Source: Streptomyces piniterrae (GTDB lineage: Bacteria; Actinomycetota; Actinomycetes; Streptomycetales; Streptomycetaceae). Taken from it: a DNA stretch of 64,000 nt. A program made the translations under genes and the position numbers. The first letter of the stretch is position 1; every line of letters starts with the position of its first letter. The notes below the pieces were generated by a model. The model had not been told where the DNA came from and made no database searches. It saw nothing but the letters and a program-made list of their open reading frames with translations. Positions 1 through 8,461 of the stretch are shown one piece after another. The stretch is from positions 124,001 to 188,000 of the forward strand of contig NZ_SUMB01000001.1 in NCBI RefSeq assembly GCF_005048155.1. The letters are read 5' to 3'.

Positions 1-1
1 G

Positions 2-229
2 GGTTCCGGGCTGCACTTCAGAGTGGGCCGGGTGCGCCAGACCATGATCGAGTTCGATGACGGGGTGATGTTCGTGACGGCGGCGGGCGACGGCAGCTGT
101 CTGTGCGTACTCGCGGGCGCGGACGCCGACATGGGGCAGATCGCCTACGAAATGACGCTGCTGGTCAATCGCGTCGGCGAGCACCTGGGGGTCGCGGTAC
201 GGCAGCCGGAAAGTTATCCACAGGCCTGA
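2..229 (+). CDS. Roadblock/LC7 domain protein, C-terminal part only
   Basis: The gene is cut by the left window edge; only its last 75 codons are visible, in frame from base 2. The segment with AAGDGSC, IAYEM and RVGEHLG matches the end of the roadblock/LC7 protein at 26893-27303 almost residue for residue. In actinomycetes such proteins are the B component of Cvn conservons and act with a small GTPase. No DUF742 or GTPase gene follows here, so this copy is either an orphan or the last gene of a set lying upstream. Its exact partner cannot be inferred from the window. Confidence 0.8.
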   Translation, partial: GSGLHFRVGRVRQTMIEFDDGVMFVTAAGDGSCLCVLAGADADMGQIAYEMTLLVNRVGEHLGVAVRQPESYPQA

Positions 230-270
230 GGCGGGGGTTGACCGACTGTCACACCCCGCGGCTATGGTCG

Positions 271-318
271 TCACTGTCAGTGATTGATCGAGTTGCGGGG
301 GAACAGACATGACAGTGA
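271..318. promoter_or_regulatory. Inverted-repeat operator candidate before the DUF6397 gene
   Basis: TCACTGTCAGTGA at 271-283 is a perfect 6+1+6 palindrome. Its first nine bases recur inverted at 310-318, across the start codon. A TATGGT box (263-268) and TTGACC (238-243) lie upstream with a long 19-bp spacer. The repeats are read directly from the sequence; a regulatory role is inferred. Confidence 0.4.
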
Positions 319-1244
319 TGTGCGACGGGCGGCAGACGCTCGCGGTGGGACGAGCAGCCCGTGAACTGGGGCTGAGGACCGGCGAGTTCGAGCTCGCCAC
401 CCAGCTCGGCGAAGTAGGGACGATCCCGGCGGGGGCGGACGACCGGCCGGGAGGTGCCGGACCGCTCGGCCGACGGCGCGTCCCGGCGGAGGAGGTGGCC
501 CGGCTCCAGGCCGAGCCGGGCTTCCCCGACTCGCTCCGCGAACGGATCCGAACGGTCGGCACCACCGAGGCCGCCGAGCTGATGGGCATCGGCCCCGGCC
601 GGTTCCTGCGGCTGACCCGGGCCGGCTGCTTGGGCCCCGTCAGGTTCTATGTGAACCGCTACGGCGCGGTGGCCTGGCTCTATCTCGCCGCCGAGGCCGC
701 CGGCCTCGCCGACCGCGAGCCCGAGCTGATGCGGGGCAATATCCCCGCCGCGATGCGCGTGATGCTCGACGACGGACAGGACTGGCGGGTGCGGCAGTGG
801 CGCGGCCGCAGGGTCGCCCAGCTCATGGGGCAGACGGAGGACCGCTGGGAGAAGGCGGCGGTGATCGCCGCCGTGCTGCCACCGGAAGAACTGGCCTCGG
901 TCGTCGAGGACGCGCCGGAACGCTCCCTGCTGCGCGGGCTCAGGCCCGTTCTCGCCTCGGTGATCACGGCGACGCCCGCCGCCAGGGCCTCCTTCGAACG
1001 GGCCCTGACGGCCGAGGAGTTCGACGAGGTGCTGTGGTACCGCGTCAACCTCTCGCGGGCCCTCGAAGCGGCCCGCCGGGAAGATCCCGGGCGCCCACGC
1101 AAAGCGGCCGCCCCCGCCCACGCGGCCCGCCGTCAGCCGCGCTTCCTGCACGGCCCTTCCTGGGAGGGGCCTGCGCATCCCTACAGCGGACGAAAGAGCC
1201 CCTCCTGGACGACCGAGACCAGCAGTCTGCCCTCCCGGTCGTAG
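309..1244 (+). CDS. DUF6397 family protein
   Basis: This 311-residue protein has the layout I recognise for the Streptomyces DUF6397 family: an N-terminal ARELGL segment, a second HTH-like stretch containing LMGIGPGRFLRLTR, and the family-typical FYVNRYGAVAWLYLA. The repeated HTH-like segments suggest a DNA-binding or developmental role, but none is established. The ATG at 309 follows GGGGGAAC at a normal distance. The low-complexity last 50 residues run 64 bases into the convergent thioesterase gene, so the true C-terminus could differ by lineage. It stands alone on its strand. Confidence 0.75.
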   Translation: MTVMCDGRQTLAVGRAARELGLRTGEFELATQLGEVGTIPAGADDRPGGAGPLGRRRVPAEEVARLQAEPGFPDSLRERIRTVGTTEAAELMGIGPGRFLRLTRAGCLGPVRFYVNRYGAVAWLYLAAEAAGLADREPELMRGNIPAAMRVMLDDGQDWRVRQWRGRRVAQLMGQTEDRWEKAAVIAAVLPPEELASVVEDAPERSLLRGLRPVLASVITATPAARASFERALTAEEFDEVLWYRVNLSRALEAARREDPGRPRKAAAPAHAARRQPRFLHGPSWEGPAHPYSGRKSPSWTTETSSLPSRS

Positions 1245-2044
1245 ATCCGCCCGCGGGCCAGGCCCCGGCCGCCGGTGGCGATCGGTGACTCCTGGTCGTA
1301 GAGGAACCACTCGTCCGCGCGGAAGGGGCGGTGGAACCACATCGCATGGTCGAGGGAGGCCATGTCGAACCCCCGCGGACCCCACAGCGGCTCCACCGGG
1401 ATGCGGACCGCGTCCAGCAGCGTCATATCGCTGGCGTAGGTCAGCGCGCAGGTGTGCACCAGCGGATCGTCGCCCAACGGCCCTACCGCGCGCATCCATA
1501 CGGCGCTGCGCGGCTCCGCACCCTCGACCTCGTCCGGCGTCCAGCGCAGCCGGTCGACATAGCGGATGTCGAACGGCTGCCGTCGGGCCATCCGTTCCAG
1601 CGCCTCGGGCAGCCCGCCGAGGTGCTCGCGGACCTCGTCGACCACCGTCGGCAGCTCCTCCGGGTCGGGCACCGCCCGGCGCATCGGCAACTGGTGATCG
1701 AAGCCGGGTTCCGGCTTGTGAAAGGAGGCGGTCAGATTGAAGATCGTGCGTCCCTGCTGGACGGCGACGACCCGGCGCGTGGTGAAGGACCGCCCGTCGC
1801 GGACCCGCTCGACCTGGTACACGATCGGCACCCCGGGCCGGCCCGGTCGCAGAAAGTACGCATGCAGCGAGTGGACCGGGCGGTCCCCTTCCGTGGTCCG
1901 CCCGGCGGCCACCAGAGCCTGGCCGGCGACCTGCCCGCCGAAGACCCGCTGCAAGGACTCCTGCGGGCTGCGGCCCCGGAAGATGTTCACCTCGATCTGT
2001 TCGAGGTCCAGCAGATCGACCAGCTTCTCGGCCGGATTGGTCAT
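1181..2044 (-). CDS. tesB: Acyl-CoA thioesterase II
   Basis: The 287-residue product hydrolyses acyl-CoA to free fatty acid and CoA in the cytoplasm. It shows the double-hotdog TesB pattern: an N-terminal IFRGRSPQESLQRVFGGQVAGQAL stretch split across the first hotdog, SLHAYFLRPG, and near the C-terminus SLDHAMWFH, which carries the conserved catalytic Asp of the family. ATG at 2044 is preceded by GGAGGG nine bases upstream. It lies 52 bp downstream of the helicase gene on the same strand, so the two may be co-transcribed. Length is normal for the family. Confidence 0.92.
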   Translation of the reverse strand: MTNPAEKLVDLLDLEQIEVNIFRGRSPQESLQRVFGGQVAGQALVAAGRTTEGDRPVHSLHAYFLRPGRPGVPIVYQVERVRDGRSFTTRRVVAVQQGRTIFNLTASFHKPEPGFDHQLPMRRAVPDPEELPTVVDEVREHLGGLPEALERMARRQPFDIRYVDRLRWTPDEVEGAEPRSAVWMRAVGPLGDDPLVHTCALTYASDMTLLDAVRIPVEPLWGPRGFDMASLDHAMWFHRPFRADEWFLYDQESPIATGGRGLARGRIYDREGRLLVSVVQEGLFRPL

Positions 2045-2096
2045 GACCGGTGGCCCTCCGTCACTTCCCTCGACGGCCTCGGCCGAGGCCGTCTCC

Positions 2097-4610
2097 TCAC
2101 ATCTGACCCACGTCGGTGACGCGCACCACCGCGCGCCCTTCCTCGTCGGAGGCGGCCAGGTCCACCTCGGCGGAGATGCCCCAGTCGTGATCCCCGTTCG
2201 GGTCGGCGAAAGTCTGCCGGACCTTCCACAACCCGTGCTCGGCATCCTCCTCGATCTGCAGGAGTTTCGGGCCGCGCGCGTCCGGACCGGTGCCCAGCTC
2301 GTCGTATTCCTCCCAGTAGGCGTCCATCGCGTCGCCCCAGGCATCCACGTCCCAGCCGGAGTCGGCATCCATCTCGCCGAGCTCCTCGACCTTGTCCAGT
2401 GCCGCCAACTCCACCCGGCGGAACATCGCATTGCGCACCAGCACCCGGAAGGCACGCACGTTGGTGGTGACGGGCTTGACCTCGTCCGCGTGCTCCATGG
2501 CCTCCTCGGCCGTCTCCTCCTCGGGGTTGGCGAGCTGCTCCCACTCGTCCAGGAGGCTGGAGTCGACCTGGCGGACCATCTCGCCGAGCCAGGCGATGAT
2601 GTCCTGGAAGTCCTCGGACTTCAGATCGTCGGGCACGGTGTGGTCCAGGGCCTTGTACGCGCTCGCCAGGTAGCGCAGCACGATGCCCTCGGTGCGGGCC
2701 AGCTCGTAGAAGGAGACGAACTCGCTGAAGGTCATGGCGCGTTCGTACATATCGCGGATGACCGACTTCGGCGACAGCGGATGGTCGCCGACCCACGGGT
2801 GGCTCCTGCGGTACAGGCCATAGGCGTGCGAGAGCAGCTCGTCCAGCGGCTTGGGGTACTCGACGTCCATGAGCCGCTCCATGCGGTCCTCGTACTCGAC
2901 GCCGTCGGCTTTCATCTGGGCGACCGCCTCGCCGCGAGCCTTGTTCTGCTGCGCGGCCAGGATCTGCCGGGGATCGTCGAGGGTGGACTCCACGACCGAG
3001 ACCATGTCCAGCGCGTACGACGGGGACTCGGGGTCGAGCAGATCGAAGGCGGCCAGCGCGAAGGTGGACAGCGGCTGGTTGAGCGCGAAGTCCTGCTGGA
3101 GATCGACGGTCAGCCGGACGATCCGGCCCTCCGCATCCGGTTCCGCCAGTCGTTCCACGATCCCGCCGTCGACCAGCGACCGGTAGATCGCGATGGCACG
3201 GCGGATGTGCCGCAGCTGGTTCCGGCGCGGCTCGTGGTTGTCCTCGAGCAGCTGCCGCATCGCCGCGAAGGCATTGCCCGGCCGTGCGATCACGGACAGC
3301 AGCATTGCGTGCGTGACCCGGAAACGACTGGTCAGCGGCTCGGGATCGGAGGCGATGAGCTTCTCGAAGGTGTTCTCGCCCCAGTTGACGAAGCCCTCCG
3401 GCGCCTTCTTGCGGACGACCTTGCGGCGCTTCTTCGGGTCGTCGCCGGCCTTGGCGAGCGCCTTCTCGTTCTCGATGACATGCTCGGGGGCCTGCGCGAC
3501 GACAAAGCCCGCCGTGTCGAAGCCGGCCCGGCCCGCACGTCCCGCGATCTGGTGGAACTCCCGGGCCCGGAGCGTCCGCACCCGACTGCCGTCGTATTTG
3601 GTGAGCGCGGTGAACAGCACGGTACGAATCGGCACGTTCACCCCGACCCCGAGCGTGTCCGTTCCGCAGATCACCTTCAGCAGTCCCGCCTGGGCGAGCT
3701 TCTCCACCAGCCGCCGGTACTTCGGCAGCATCCCGGCGTGATGGACGCCGATGCCGTGGCGCACATACCGCGAGAGGTTCTGGCCGAACTTGGTGGTGAA
3801 GCGGAAATTGCCGATCAGCTTGGCGATCTCGTCCTTCTCGGCCCGCGTACACATGTTGATGCTCATCAGCGCCTGCGCCCGCTCCACGGCGGCGGCCTGG
3901 GTGAAGTGCACGATGTAGACCGGGGACTGGTGGGTCTCCAGCAGTTCGGTCAGCGTCTCCGTCATCGGTGTCGTGCGGTATTCGTACGACAGCGGAACGG
4001 GCCGTGTCGCCGAGCGCACCACCGCTGTCGGCTTGCCGGTGCGACGGGTCAGGTCCTCCTCGAACCGCGACATGTCACCGAGCGTCGCCGACATCAGGAT
4101 GAACTGCGCCTGCGGCAGTTCCAGCAGCGGAATCTGCCAGGCCCAGCCGCGGTCCGCCTCGGCGTAGAAATGGAACTCGTCCATGACGACCTGGCCGATG
4201 TCGGCGTGCTTGCCGTCGCGCAGCGCTATCGACGCCAGCACCTCGGCGGTGCAGCAGATGATCGGCGCGTCCGAGTTGACGGACGCGTCACCGGTGAGCA
4301 TGCCGACGTTCTCGGTGCCGAAGAGCTTGCACAGGTCGAAGAACTTCTCCGACACCAGGGCCTTGATCGGCGCGGTGTAGAACGTGACCTGGTCATTGGC
4401 GAGGGCGGTGAAGTGCGCGCCGGCCGCCACCAGGCTCTTTCCGGAGCCGGTGGGGGTGGACAGGATGACGTTCGCCCCCGAGACCACCTCGATCAGCGCC
4501 TCCTCCTGGGCGGGGTAGAGCGCGATGCCCCGTTGCTCCGCCCAGTCCGAAAAGGCTTCGAAGAGGGCATCGGGGTCGGCGTCTTTCGGCAAATGATCGA
4601 TGAGGGTCAC
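2097..4610 (-). CDS. Ski2-like DEAD/DEAH-box RNA helicase (DUF3516 type)
   Basis: This 837-residue ATP-dependent helicase carries the superfamily 2 motifs in order: Walker A STPTGSGKS at residues 51-59, Walker B variant DEFH at 144-147, SAT at 174-176, and motif VI QIAGRAGRAG at 354-363. The long C-terminal half corresponds to the DUF3516 region of actinobacterial RNA helicases. A role in RNA turnover or processing is inferred from family resemblance. The start is a GTG at 4610; its ribosome site is poor (GGGGGC immediately upstream). tesB follows 52 bp downstream. Confidence 0.88.
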   Translation of the reverse strand: MTLIDHLPKDADPDALFEAFSDWAEQRGIALYPAQEEALIEVVSGANVILSTPTGSGKSLVAAGAHFTALANDQVTFYTAPIKALVSEKFFDLCKLFGTENVGMLTGDASVNSDAPIICCTAEVLASIALRDGKHADIGQVVMDEFHFYAEADRGWAWQIPLLELPQAQFILMSATLGDMSRFEEDLTRRTGKPTAVVRSATRPVPLSYEYRTTPMTETLTELLETHQSPVYIVHFTQAAAVERAQALMSINMCTRAEKDEIAKLIGNFRFTTKFGQNLSRYVRHGIGVHHAGMLPKYRRLVEKLAQAGLLKVICGTDTLGVGVNVPIRTVLFTALTKYDGSRVRTLRAREFHQIAGRAGRAGFDTAGFVVAQAPEHVIENEKALAKAGDDPKKRRKVVRKKAPEGFVNWGENTFEKLIASDPEPLTSRFRVTHAMLLSVIARPGNAFAAMRQLLEDNHEPRRNQLRHIRRAIAIYRSLVDGGIVERLAEPDAEGRIVRLTVDLQQDFALNQPLSTFALAAFDLLDPESPSYALDMVSVVESTLDDPRQILAAQQNKARGEAVAQMKADGVEYEDRMERLMDVEYPKPLDELLSHAYGLYRRSHPWVGDHPLSPKSVIRDMYERAMTFSEFVSFYELARTEGIVLRYLASAYKALDHTVPDDLKSEDFQDIIAWLGEMVRQVDSSLLDEWEQLANPEEETAEEAMEHADEVKPVTTNVRAFRVLVRNAMFRRVELAALDKVEELGEMDADSGWDVDAWGDAMDAYWEEYDELGTGPDARGPKLLQIEEDAEHGLWKVRQTFADPNGDHDWGISAEVDLAASDEEGRAVVRVTDVGQM

Positions 4611-4755
4611 GCCCCCATACTGCCTTCCTTCGGCCCGTATCAGGGAACCGGCGGGTCAGACGGAGATCATCGGACGCTACGCTGTGTCGCCGATCGGGCG
4701 TCAGAAGCGCCGGAACCGAGCGATCAACCGAGAAAACTAGGGGTGGGGAACGACC

Positions 4756-5547
4756 ATGATGGGACCGGCGCACTCGCTGTCCGGGGCCGCTGCCTGGCTG
4801 GGGGTGGGCGCGGCCGCTTCTGCCGCCGGACATCCGATGCCCTGGCCGGTGATCGTCTGCGGCGCTCTGATCTGCGCCGGAGCGGCGCTCGCCCCCGACC
4901 TCGACCACAAGTCCGCCACCATCTCGCGAGCCTTCGGCCCGCTGTCGCGGATGCTGTGCGAGGTGGTCGACAACATCTCCCACGCGGTCTACAAGGCCAC
5001 CAAGATGCGCGGCGACACCCACCGCGGGGGAGGGCACCGCACACTCACCCATACCTGGGTGTGGGCAGTGCTGGTCGGCGGCGGGATAGCCCTGCTGGCG
5101 AGCCGGGGCGGACGCTGGGCGGTGCTCGGCATTCTCTTCGTCCATATGGTGCTCGCCATCGAGGGGCTGCTGTGGCGGGCGGCGCGGGTCTCCAGCGATG
5201 TACTGGTGTGGCTGCTGGGCGCGGCCTCGGCCTGGATCCTGGCCGGCATACTCGACCAGCCGGGCAACGGCGCGCACTGGCTGTTCACCGGGCCGGGACA
5301 GGAATACCTCTGGCTGGGCCTGCCGATCGTGCTCGGTGCGCTGGTCCACGACATCGGCGACGCGCTGACCGTCTCGGGCTGCCCCGTCCTGTGGCCCATT
5401 CCCATAGGCCGCAAGCGCTGGTATCCGCTGGGCCCGCCCAAGGCCATGCGTTTCAAGGCCGGCAGCTGGGTGGAGCTGAAGGTGCTGATGCCGGTGTTCA
5501 TGCTGCTCGGAGGCCTCGGCGGCCTGGGAGCGCTCGACTACATCTGA
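4756..5547 (+). CDS. YdjM/YbcI-type membrane-bound metal-dependent hydrolase
   Basis: The 263-residue protein begins with MMGPAHSLSGAA and contains APDLDHKSATISR and a GHRTLTHTWVW segment; this His/Asp set plus several hydrophobic helices is the signature of the YdjM family (predicted inner-membrane zinc-dependent hydrolases). A late VHDIGDALT motif adds another candidate metal site. Substrate is unknown for most members. ATG at 4756 follows GGGGTGGGGAA. It is transcribed alone, divergent from the helicase, and ends at a good hairpin (5571-5594). Confidence 0.85.
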   Translation: MMGPAHSLSGAAAWLGVGAAASAAGHPMPWPVIVCGALICAGAALAPDLDHKSATISRAFGPLSRMLCEVVDNISHAVYKATKMRGDTHRGGGHRTLTHTWVWAVLVGGGIALLASRGGRWAVLGILFVHMVLAIEGLLWRAARVSSDVLVWLLGAASAWILAGILDQPGNGAHWLFTGPGQEYLWLGLPIVLGALVHDIGDALTVSGCPVLWPIPIGRKRWYPLGPPKAMRFKAGSWVELKVLMPVFMLLGGLGGLGALDYI

Positions 5548-5570
5548 CCGGCGGGCCACGACCGACCAGA

Positions 5571-5594
5571 CCGCCGCGCTCCGGGGCGCGGCGG
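5571..5594 (+). terminator. Hairpin terminator after the YdjM-type gene
   Basis: A perfect 9-bp stem (CCGCCGCGC at 5571-5579, GCGCGGCGG at 5586-5594) with a 6-base loop lies 23 bp after the stop codon. There is no clear T tract, which is common for streptomycete terminators. Confidence 0.6.
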
Positions 5595-5773
5595 CGGTTC
5601 GGGCGCGGCGAGCTTGACGTCGTCATGACATTCGCCGTCGTCATGGCGTTCGCGGTCCTGGCTGCCCAGGGCCGCGTCGGTTCCGGACGCCTCGGAAAGC
5701 TCGGGGTGCACGCCCAACGGGTCGGCGCCGGACGGGCGTCGGTGCGTCGGCGCGTGGGTGCGACCATGGAGCC

Positions 5774-6526
5774 ATGCGGAGAGTGGGCGGTGCGATACGG
5801 GCGGCGGCGGTGGCCGCCGCGGGGCTGGTTCTTCTGGCGGGCTGCGGAGGCGGCGCTCCCGGCCCCGAGGCCGGCGCCGATGACGGTGCGGGGAAGGCGG
5901 AGCGTCCCGGCGGGCCGGGCCGAGGGGCGCCGGCCACCACGCACCTCAAGAACATTCCGGACGTCGGCGCCGCACTGCGGTCGAAGATCCCGGCTGATGC
6001 GCGTCAGGTCGTGGCGGTCTACGGCAAGGGCCCGGACTCCGCGGAAGCCACCGTCGTCCTGTACGAGAAGGGCGCCAAGGGCTGGGACCGCAAGGGGAGT
6101 TGGGCCGCGCACAACGGCCGCCGCGGCTGGACCCTGGACCATCATGAGGGCGACAAGCGAAGCCCGGTCGGTGTGTTCGCGCTCACCGACGCCGGGGGAG
6201 TCCTCGCGGACCCCGGGGCCAAGCTGCCCTACACCCACTCCTCGGCGTTCACTCCGCCCGCCTACTGGGCCAAGAGCACCCGCCATGACTTCGACTACGT
6301 CATCGCCGTCAACTACAACCGCGTCAAGGGGACGACCCCGCTGGATCCGTCGCGTCCCGAGGGGCAGTCCAAGGGGGGCGGCATCTGGCTGCACCTGGAC
6401 CACGGCAGCGGGACCTCCGGCTGCGTCAGCATCTCCAAGTCCGGGATGGCGGCGCTGCTGCGCGCCCTCGACCCGGCGCGGCACCCCGTCGTGGTCATGG
6501 GAGACCGGGCGCGCCTTTCCGGCTGA
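5774..6526 (+). CDS. L,D-transpeptidase-fold lipoprotein
   Basis: This 250-residue protein has a lipoprotein signal peptide with LLAGC (Cys24), so it is predicted to be anchored to the outer face of the membrane. The catalytic pattern of YkuD-type L,D-transpeptidases is near the C-terminus: His207/His210 in WLHLDH followed by TSGCVS with Cys217 as nucleophile. KRSPVGVF and the Tyr-rich middle also fit. A role in peptidoglycan cross-linking or remodelling is inferred. GGAG sits only two bases before the ATG, an unusually short spacing. The neighbouring genes give no further clue. Confidence 0.82.
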   Translation: MRRVGGAIRAAAVAAAGLVLLAGCGGGAPGPEAGADDGAGKAERPGGPGRGAPATTHLKNIPDVGAALRSKIPADARQVVAVYGKGPDSAEATVVLYEKGAKGWDRKGSWAAHNGRRGWTLDHHEGDKRSPVGVFALTDAGGVLADPGAKLPYTHSSAFTPPAYWAKSTRHDFDYVIAVNYNRVKGTTPLDPSRPEGQSKGGGIWLHLDHGSGTSGCVSISKSGMAALLRALDPARHPVVVMGDRARLSG

Positions 6527-6645
6527 CCGGAGGAGAGGAAGGACCACTGGGCGAAGCCGGACCCCGTGCCCGTCACCAGCGCCGAGGAGTGACGCCCCCG
6601 GGTCCGGCGGAGTTCCCCGTCCGCCGGGCCCCGGGGCCACCTCTG

Positions 6646-8094
6646 CTACGCCTCCGGCTTCTCGGAGTCCATCCCCGGCCGGGACTTCTTCCACAGTCCC
6701 CGGGTGAAGTCGGGGATCTTCTGCGGGGCGCCCTTCGCCTTGATCGAGAGGTCGCTGAGCGGCACCGGCGCGGTCCAGGTCGCCGCGTCGTAGACGTCGA
6801 AGTCCGGTACGAGGCCGAGCCGGATGCACTGCGCCAGCCGGAAGACCAGCATGTAGTCCATGCCGCCGTGGCCGCCGGGCGGGTTGGCGTGGTCCTTCCA
6901 GAGCCAGTGGTCCCAGTCCGCGTACTGCGCGAAGTCGCCCCACTCGTCGTTGCTCTGGTCCGGCTCGATGTAGATCCGTTCCGGGTAGTCCTCGAAGACG
7001 CCCTTGGTGCCGCCGAGACTGTTGATGCGGCTGTAGGGGTGCGGGGTGGAGACATCGTGCTCCAGCCGGATCACCCGGCCCTTGGCGGTCTGTACGAGGC
7101 TGATCGTCCGGTCGCTCTCGATGTAGGACTCCTTCCAGCTGGGGTCGTTGGGCGGCATGTGCTCCTTGCGGTACGCGGCGAGCCCCAGCGCGGGCGTGCC
7201 GTAGCTGGAGATCTGTACGGCGCGGTCGCCGCGGTTGATGTCCATGTAGTTGGCGACCGGGCCGAATCCATGGTTCGGGTACAGATCGCCGCGCAGCCGG
7301 GTGTGCCACAGCCGTCGCCATGGGCCCTCGTAGTAGTCCGGGTCGAACATCAGCCCGCGCAGATCGTGGTTGTAGGCGCCGGCGCCGTGCAGCAGATCGC
7401 CGAACAGGCCGGCGTGCGCCATCCGCAGCACCCGCATCTCGTTTCTGCCGTAACAGCAGTTCTCCAGCTGGAGGCAGTGTCTGCGGGTGCGTTCGGAGAG
7501 GTCGACCAGCTCCCACAGTTCGTCGAGCCGCAGTGCGAGGGGGCACTCCACGCCGACGTGCTTGCCGTTCAGTATGGCGGTCCTGGCCATGTCGAAGTGC
7601 CAGTCCCAGGGCGTGGCCACGTAGACGAAGTCGATGTCGCCGCGCTTGCACAGGTTCTCGAAGTCGTGGTCGCCGTTGGCGTAGACGGCGGGCGCGGGCT
7701 GCCCGGCGTTGGTGACCTTCTTCGCGGCCTGTGCCGTCTTCTCCTTCACCGGGTCGCACAGGGCGACCACGCGCACCCCGGGCACCGCGAGAAACAGGTC
7801 GATCATGCTGCCGCCGCGGTTGCCGAGCCCGACGATGCCGACGCGTACGGTGCTGCGCGGCTCGAAGGGGACCCCGATCATGGTCTTGCCCTTGGCCGCG
7901 GGAACGGCGTCGGCGTCGGCCGTGGTGGGCGTGGTCGCAGAGGACGTGGCCGCCGCGGCGTGCCCGGTCCCCAGTCCGCCGAGCCCCAGCCCGGCGCCCG
8001 CCGCACCGGCGGTCCACAGGACCGAACGGCGGCTCGGGCCGGCCTCGTCGCGGTCGTGGGCGGGGTCGTGGTCCTGCGGATGTGCCTCGTTCAT
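6646..8094 (-). CDS. Tat-exported Gfo/Idh/MocA oxidoreductase, GH109-like
   Basis: The 482-residue protein starts at ATG 8094, six bases after GGAGG. Its signal carries RRSVLW, a twin-arginine motif, followed by a hydrophobic Ala/Gly core and AAAA cleavage region. The mature part has a Rossmann motif [10 protein letters not shown] and the GH109-like block with [20 protein letters not shown]109 enzymes cleave alpha-N-acetylgalactosamine through an NAD-dependent redox mechanism, and cofactor loading explains Tat export. Assignment to GH109 rather than another Gfo/Idh/MocA enzyme is from pattern recall. It is divergent from an alpha-amylase and shares its control region. Confidence 0.82.
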   Translation of the reverse strand: MNEAHPQDHDPAHDRDEAGPSRRSVLWTAGAAGAGLGLGGLGTGHAAAATSSATTPTTADADAVPAAKGKTMIGVPFEPRSTVRVGIVGLGNRGGSMIDLFLAVPGVRVVALCDPVKEKTAQAAKKVTNAGQPAPAVYANGDHDFENLCKRGDIDFVYVATPWDWHFDMARTAILNGKHVGVECPLALRLDELWELVDLSERTRRHCLQLENCCYGRNEMRVLRMAHAGLFGDLLHGAGAYNHDLRGLMFDPDYYEGPWRRLWHTRLRGDLYPNHGFGPVANYMDINRGDRAVQISSYGTPALGLAAYRKEHMPPNDPSWKESYIESDRTISLVQTAKGRVIRLEHDVSTPHPYSRINSLGGTKGVFEDYPERIYIEPDQSNDEWGDFAQYADWDHWLWKDHANPPGGHGGMDYMLVFRLAQCIRLGLVPDFDVYDAATWTAPVPLSDLSIKAKGAPQKIPDFTRGLWKKSRPGMDSEKPEA

Positions 8095-8186
8095 CGGTCC
8101 TCCAGGAGAGCGGATGGTGTGCGAAGCAGGTGTCAACCTCGGTCAGGACCCTGGCGGTTGAGAGGCATGAGACACAAGAGGGCCAT

Positions 8187-8224
8187 TTGGACTCTTGGTA
8201 CGGCGTGCTTGGACTCTTCGTACG
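8187..8224. repeat. 16-bp direct repeats upstream of the GH109 gene
   Basis: TTGGACTCTTGGTACG (8187-8202) and TTGGACTCTTCGTACG (8209-8224) differ at one base and are 22 bp apart, close to two helical turns. The layout suits a protein bound side by side on one DNA face. They lie closer to the GH109 gene than to the amylase gene. Confidence 0.55.
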
Positions 8225-8230
8225 CTGGAC

Positions 8231-8264
8231 GCAAGGCGATGCCGTACCCGATGCATCGCCTTGC
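8231..8264. promoter_or_regulatory. Perfect 12-bp inverted repeat in the GH109-amylase gap
   Basis: GCAAGGCGATGC at 8231-8242 pairs perfectly with GCATCGCCTTGC at 8253-8264 across ten bases. It could be a DNA operator or an RNA hairpin in a leader. Its ends carry GCAAG/CTTGC, the core also seen in the amylase-proximal site. Confidence 0.5.
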
Positions 8265-8309
8265 ATGGTGTTGCGTTGCCAGGCCGGGTCCACCGTACGC
8301 TCCGCCTTT

Positions 8310-8333
8310 CGCAAGTGGTTGAAAAGACTTGCG
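8310..8333 (+). promoter_or_regulatory. Candidate MalR-type operator before the amylase gene
   Basis: CGCAAGT (8310-8316) and ACTTGCG (8327-8333) form an inverted repeat about 130 bp before the amylase start. ACTTGC-type half sites are typical of the maltose-responsive LacI-family repressor sites in Streptomyces amylase promoters. No LacI-family gene is in the window, so the regulator would act from elsewhere. Confidence 0.5.
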
Positions 8334-8461
8334 GAAAACCTTGACGTGTTCACGTGTGAACGGCAGGCTCCGACGCGGAATCCCCCCACGGCGGCCCGGC
8401 GCGTGGCTGCTCTCGTGGGCACGGCATGCCGTGCCGTGCTCGATGTTGAAGGAGCCGCAAG

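Noticed and set aside
1737..6707. A 1656-codon open frame on the plus strand
   Set aside because: It is antisense to the helicase and runs through three other genes; composition is His/Leu/Arg-rich as expected for a high-GC shadow frame, with no domain.
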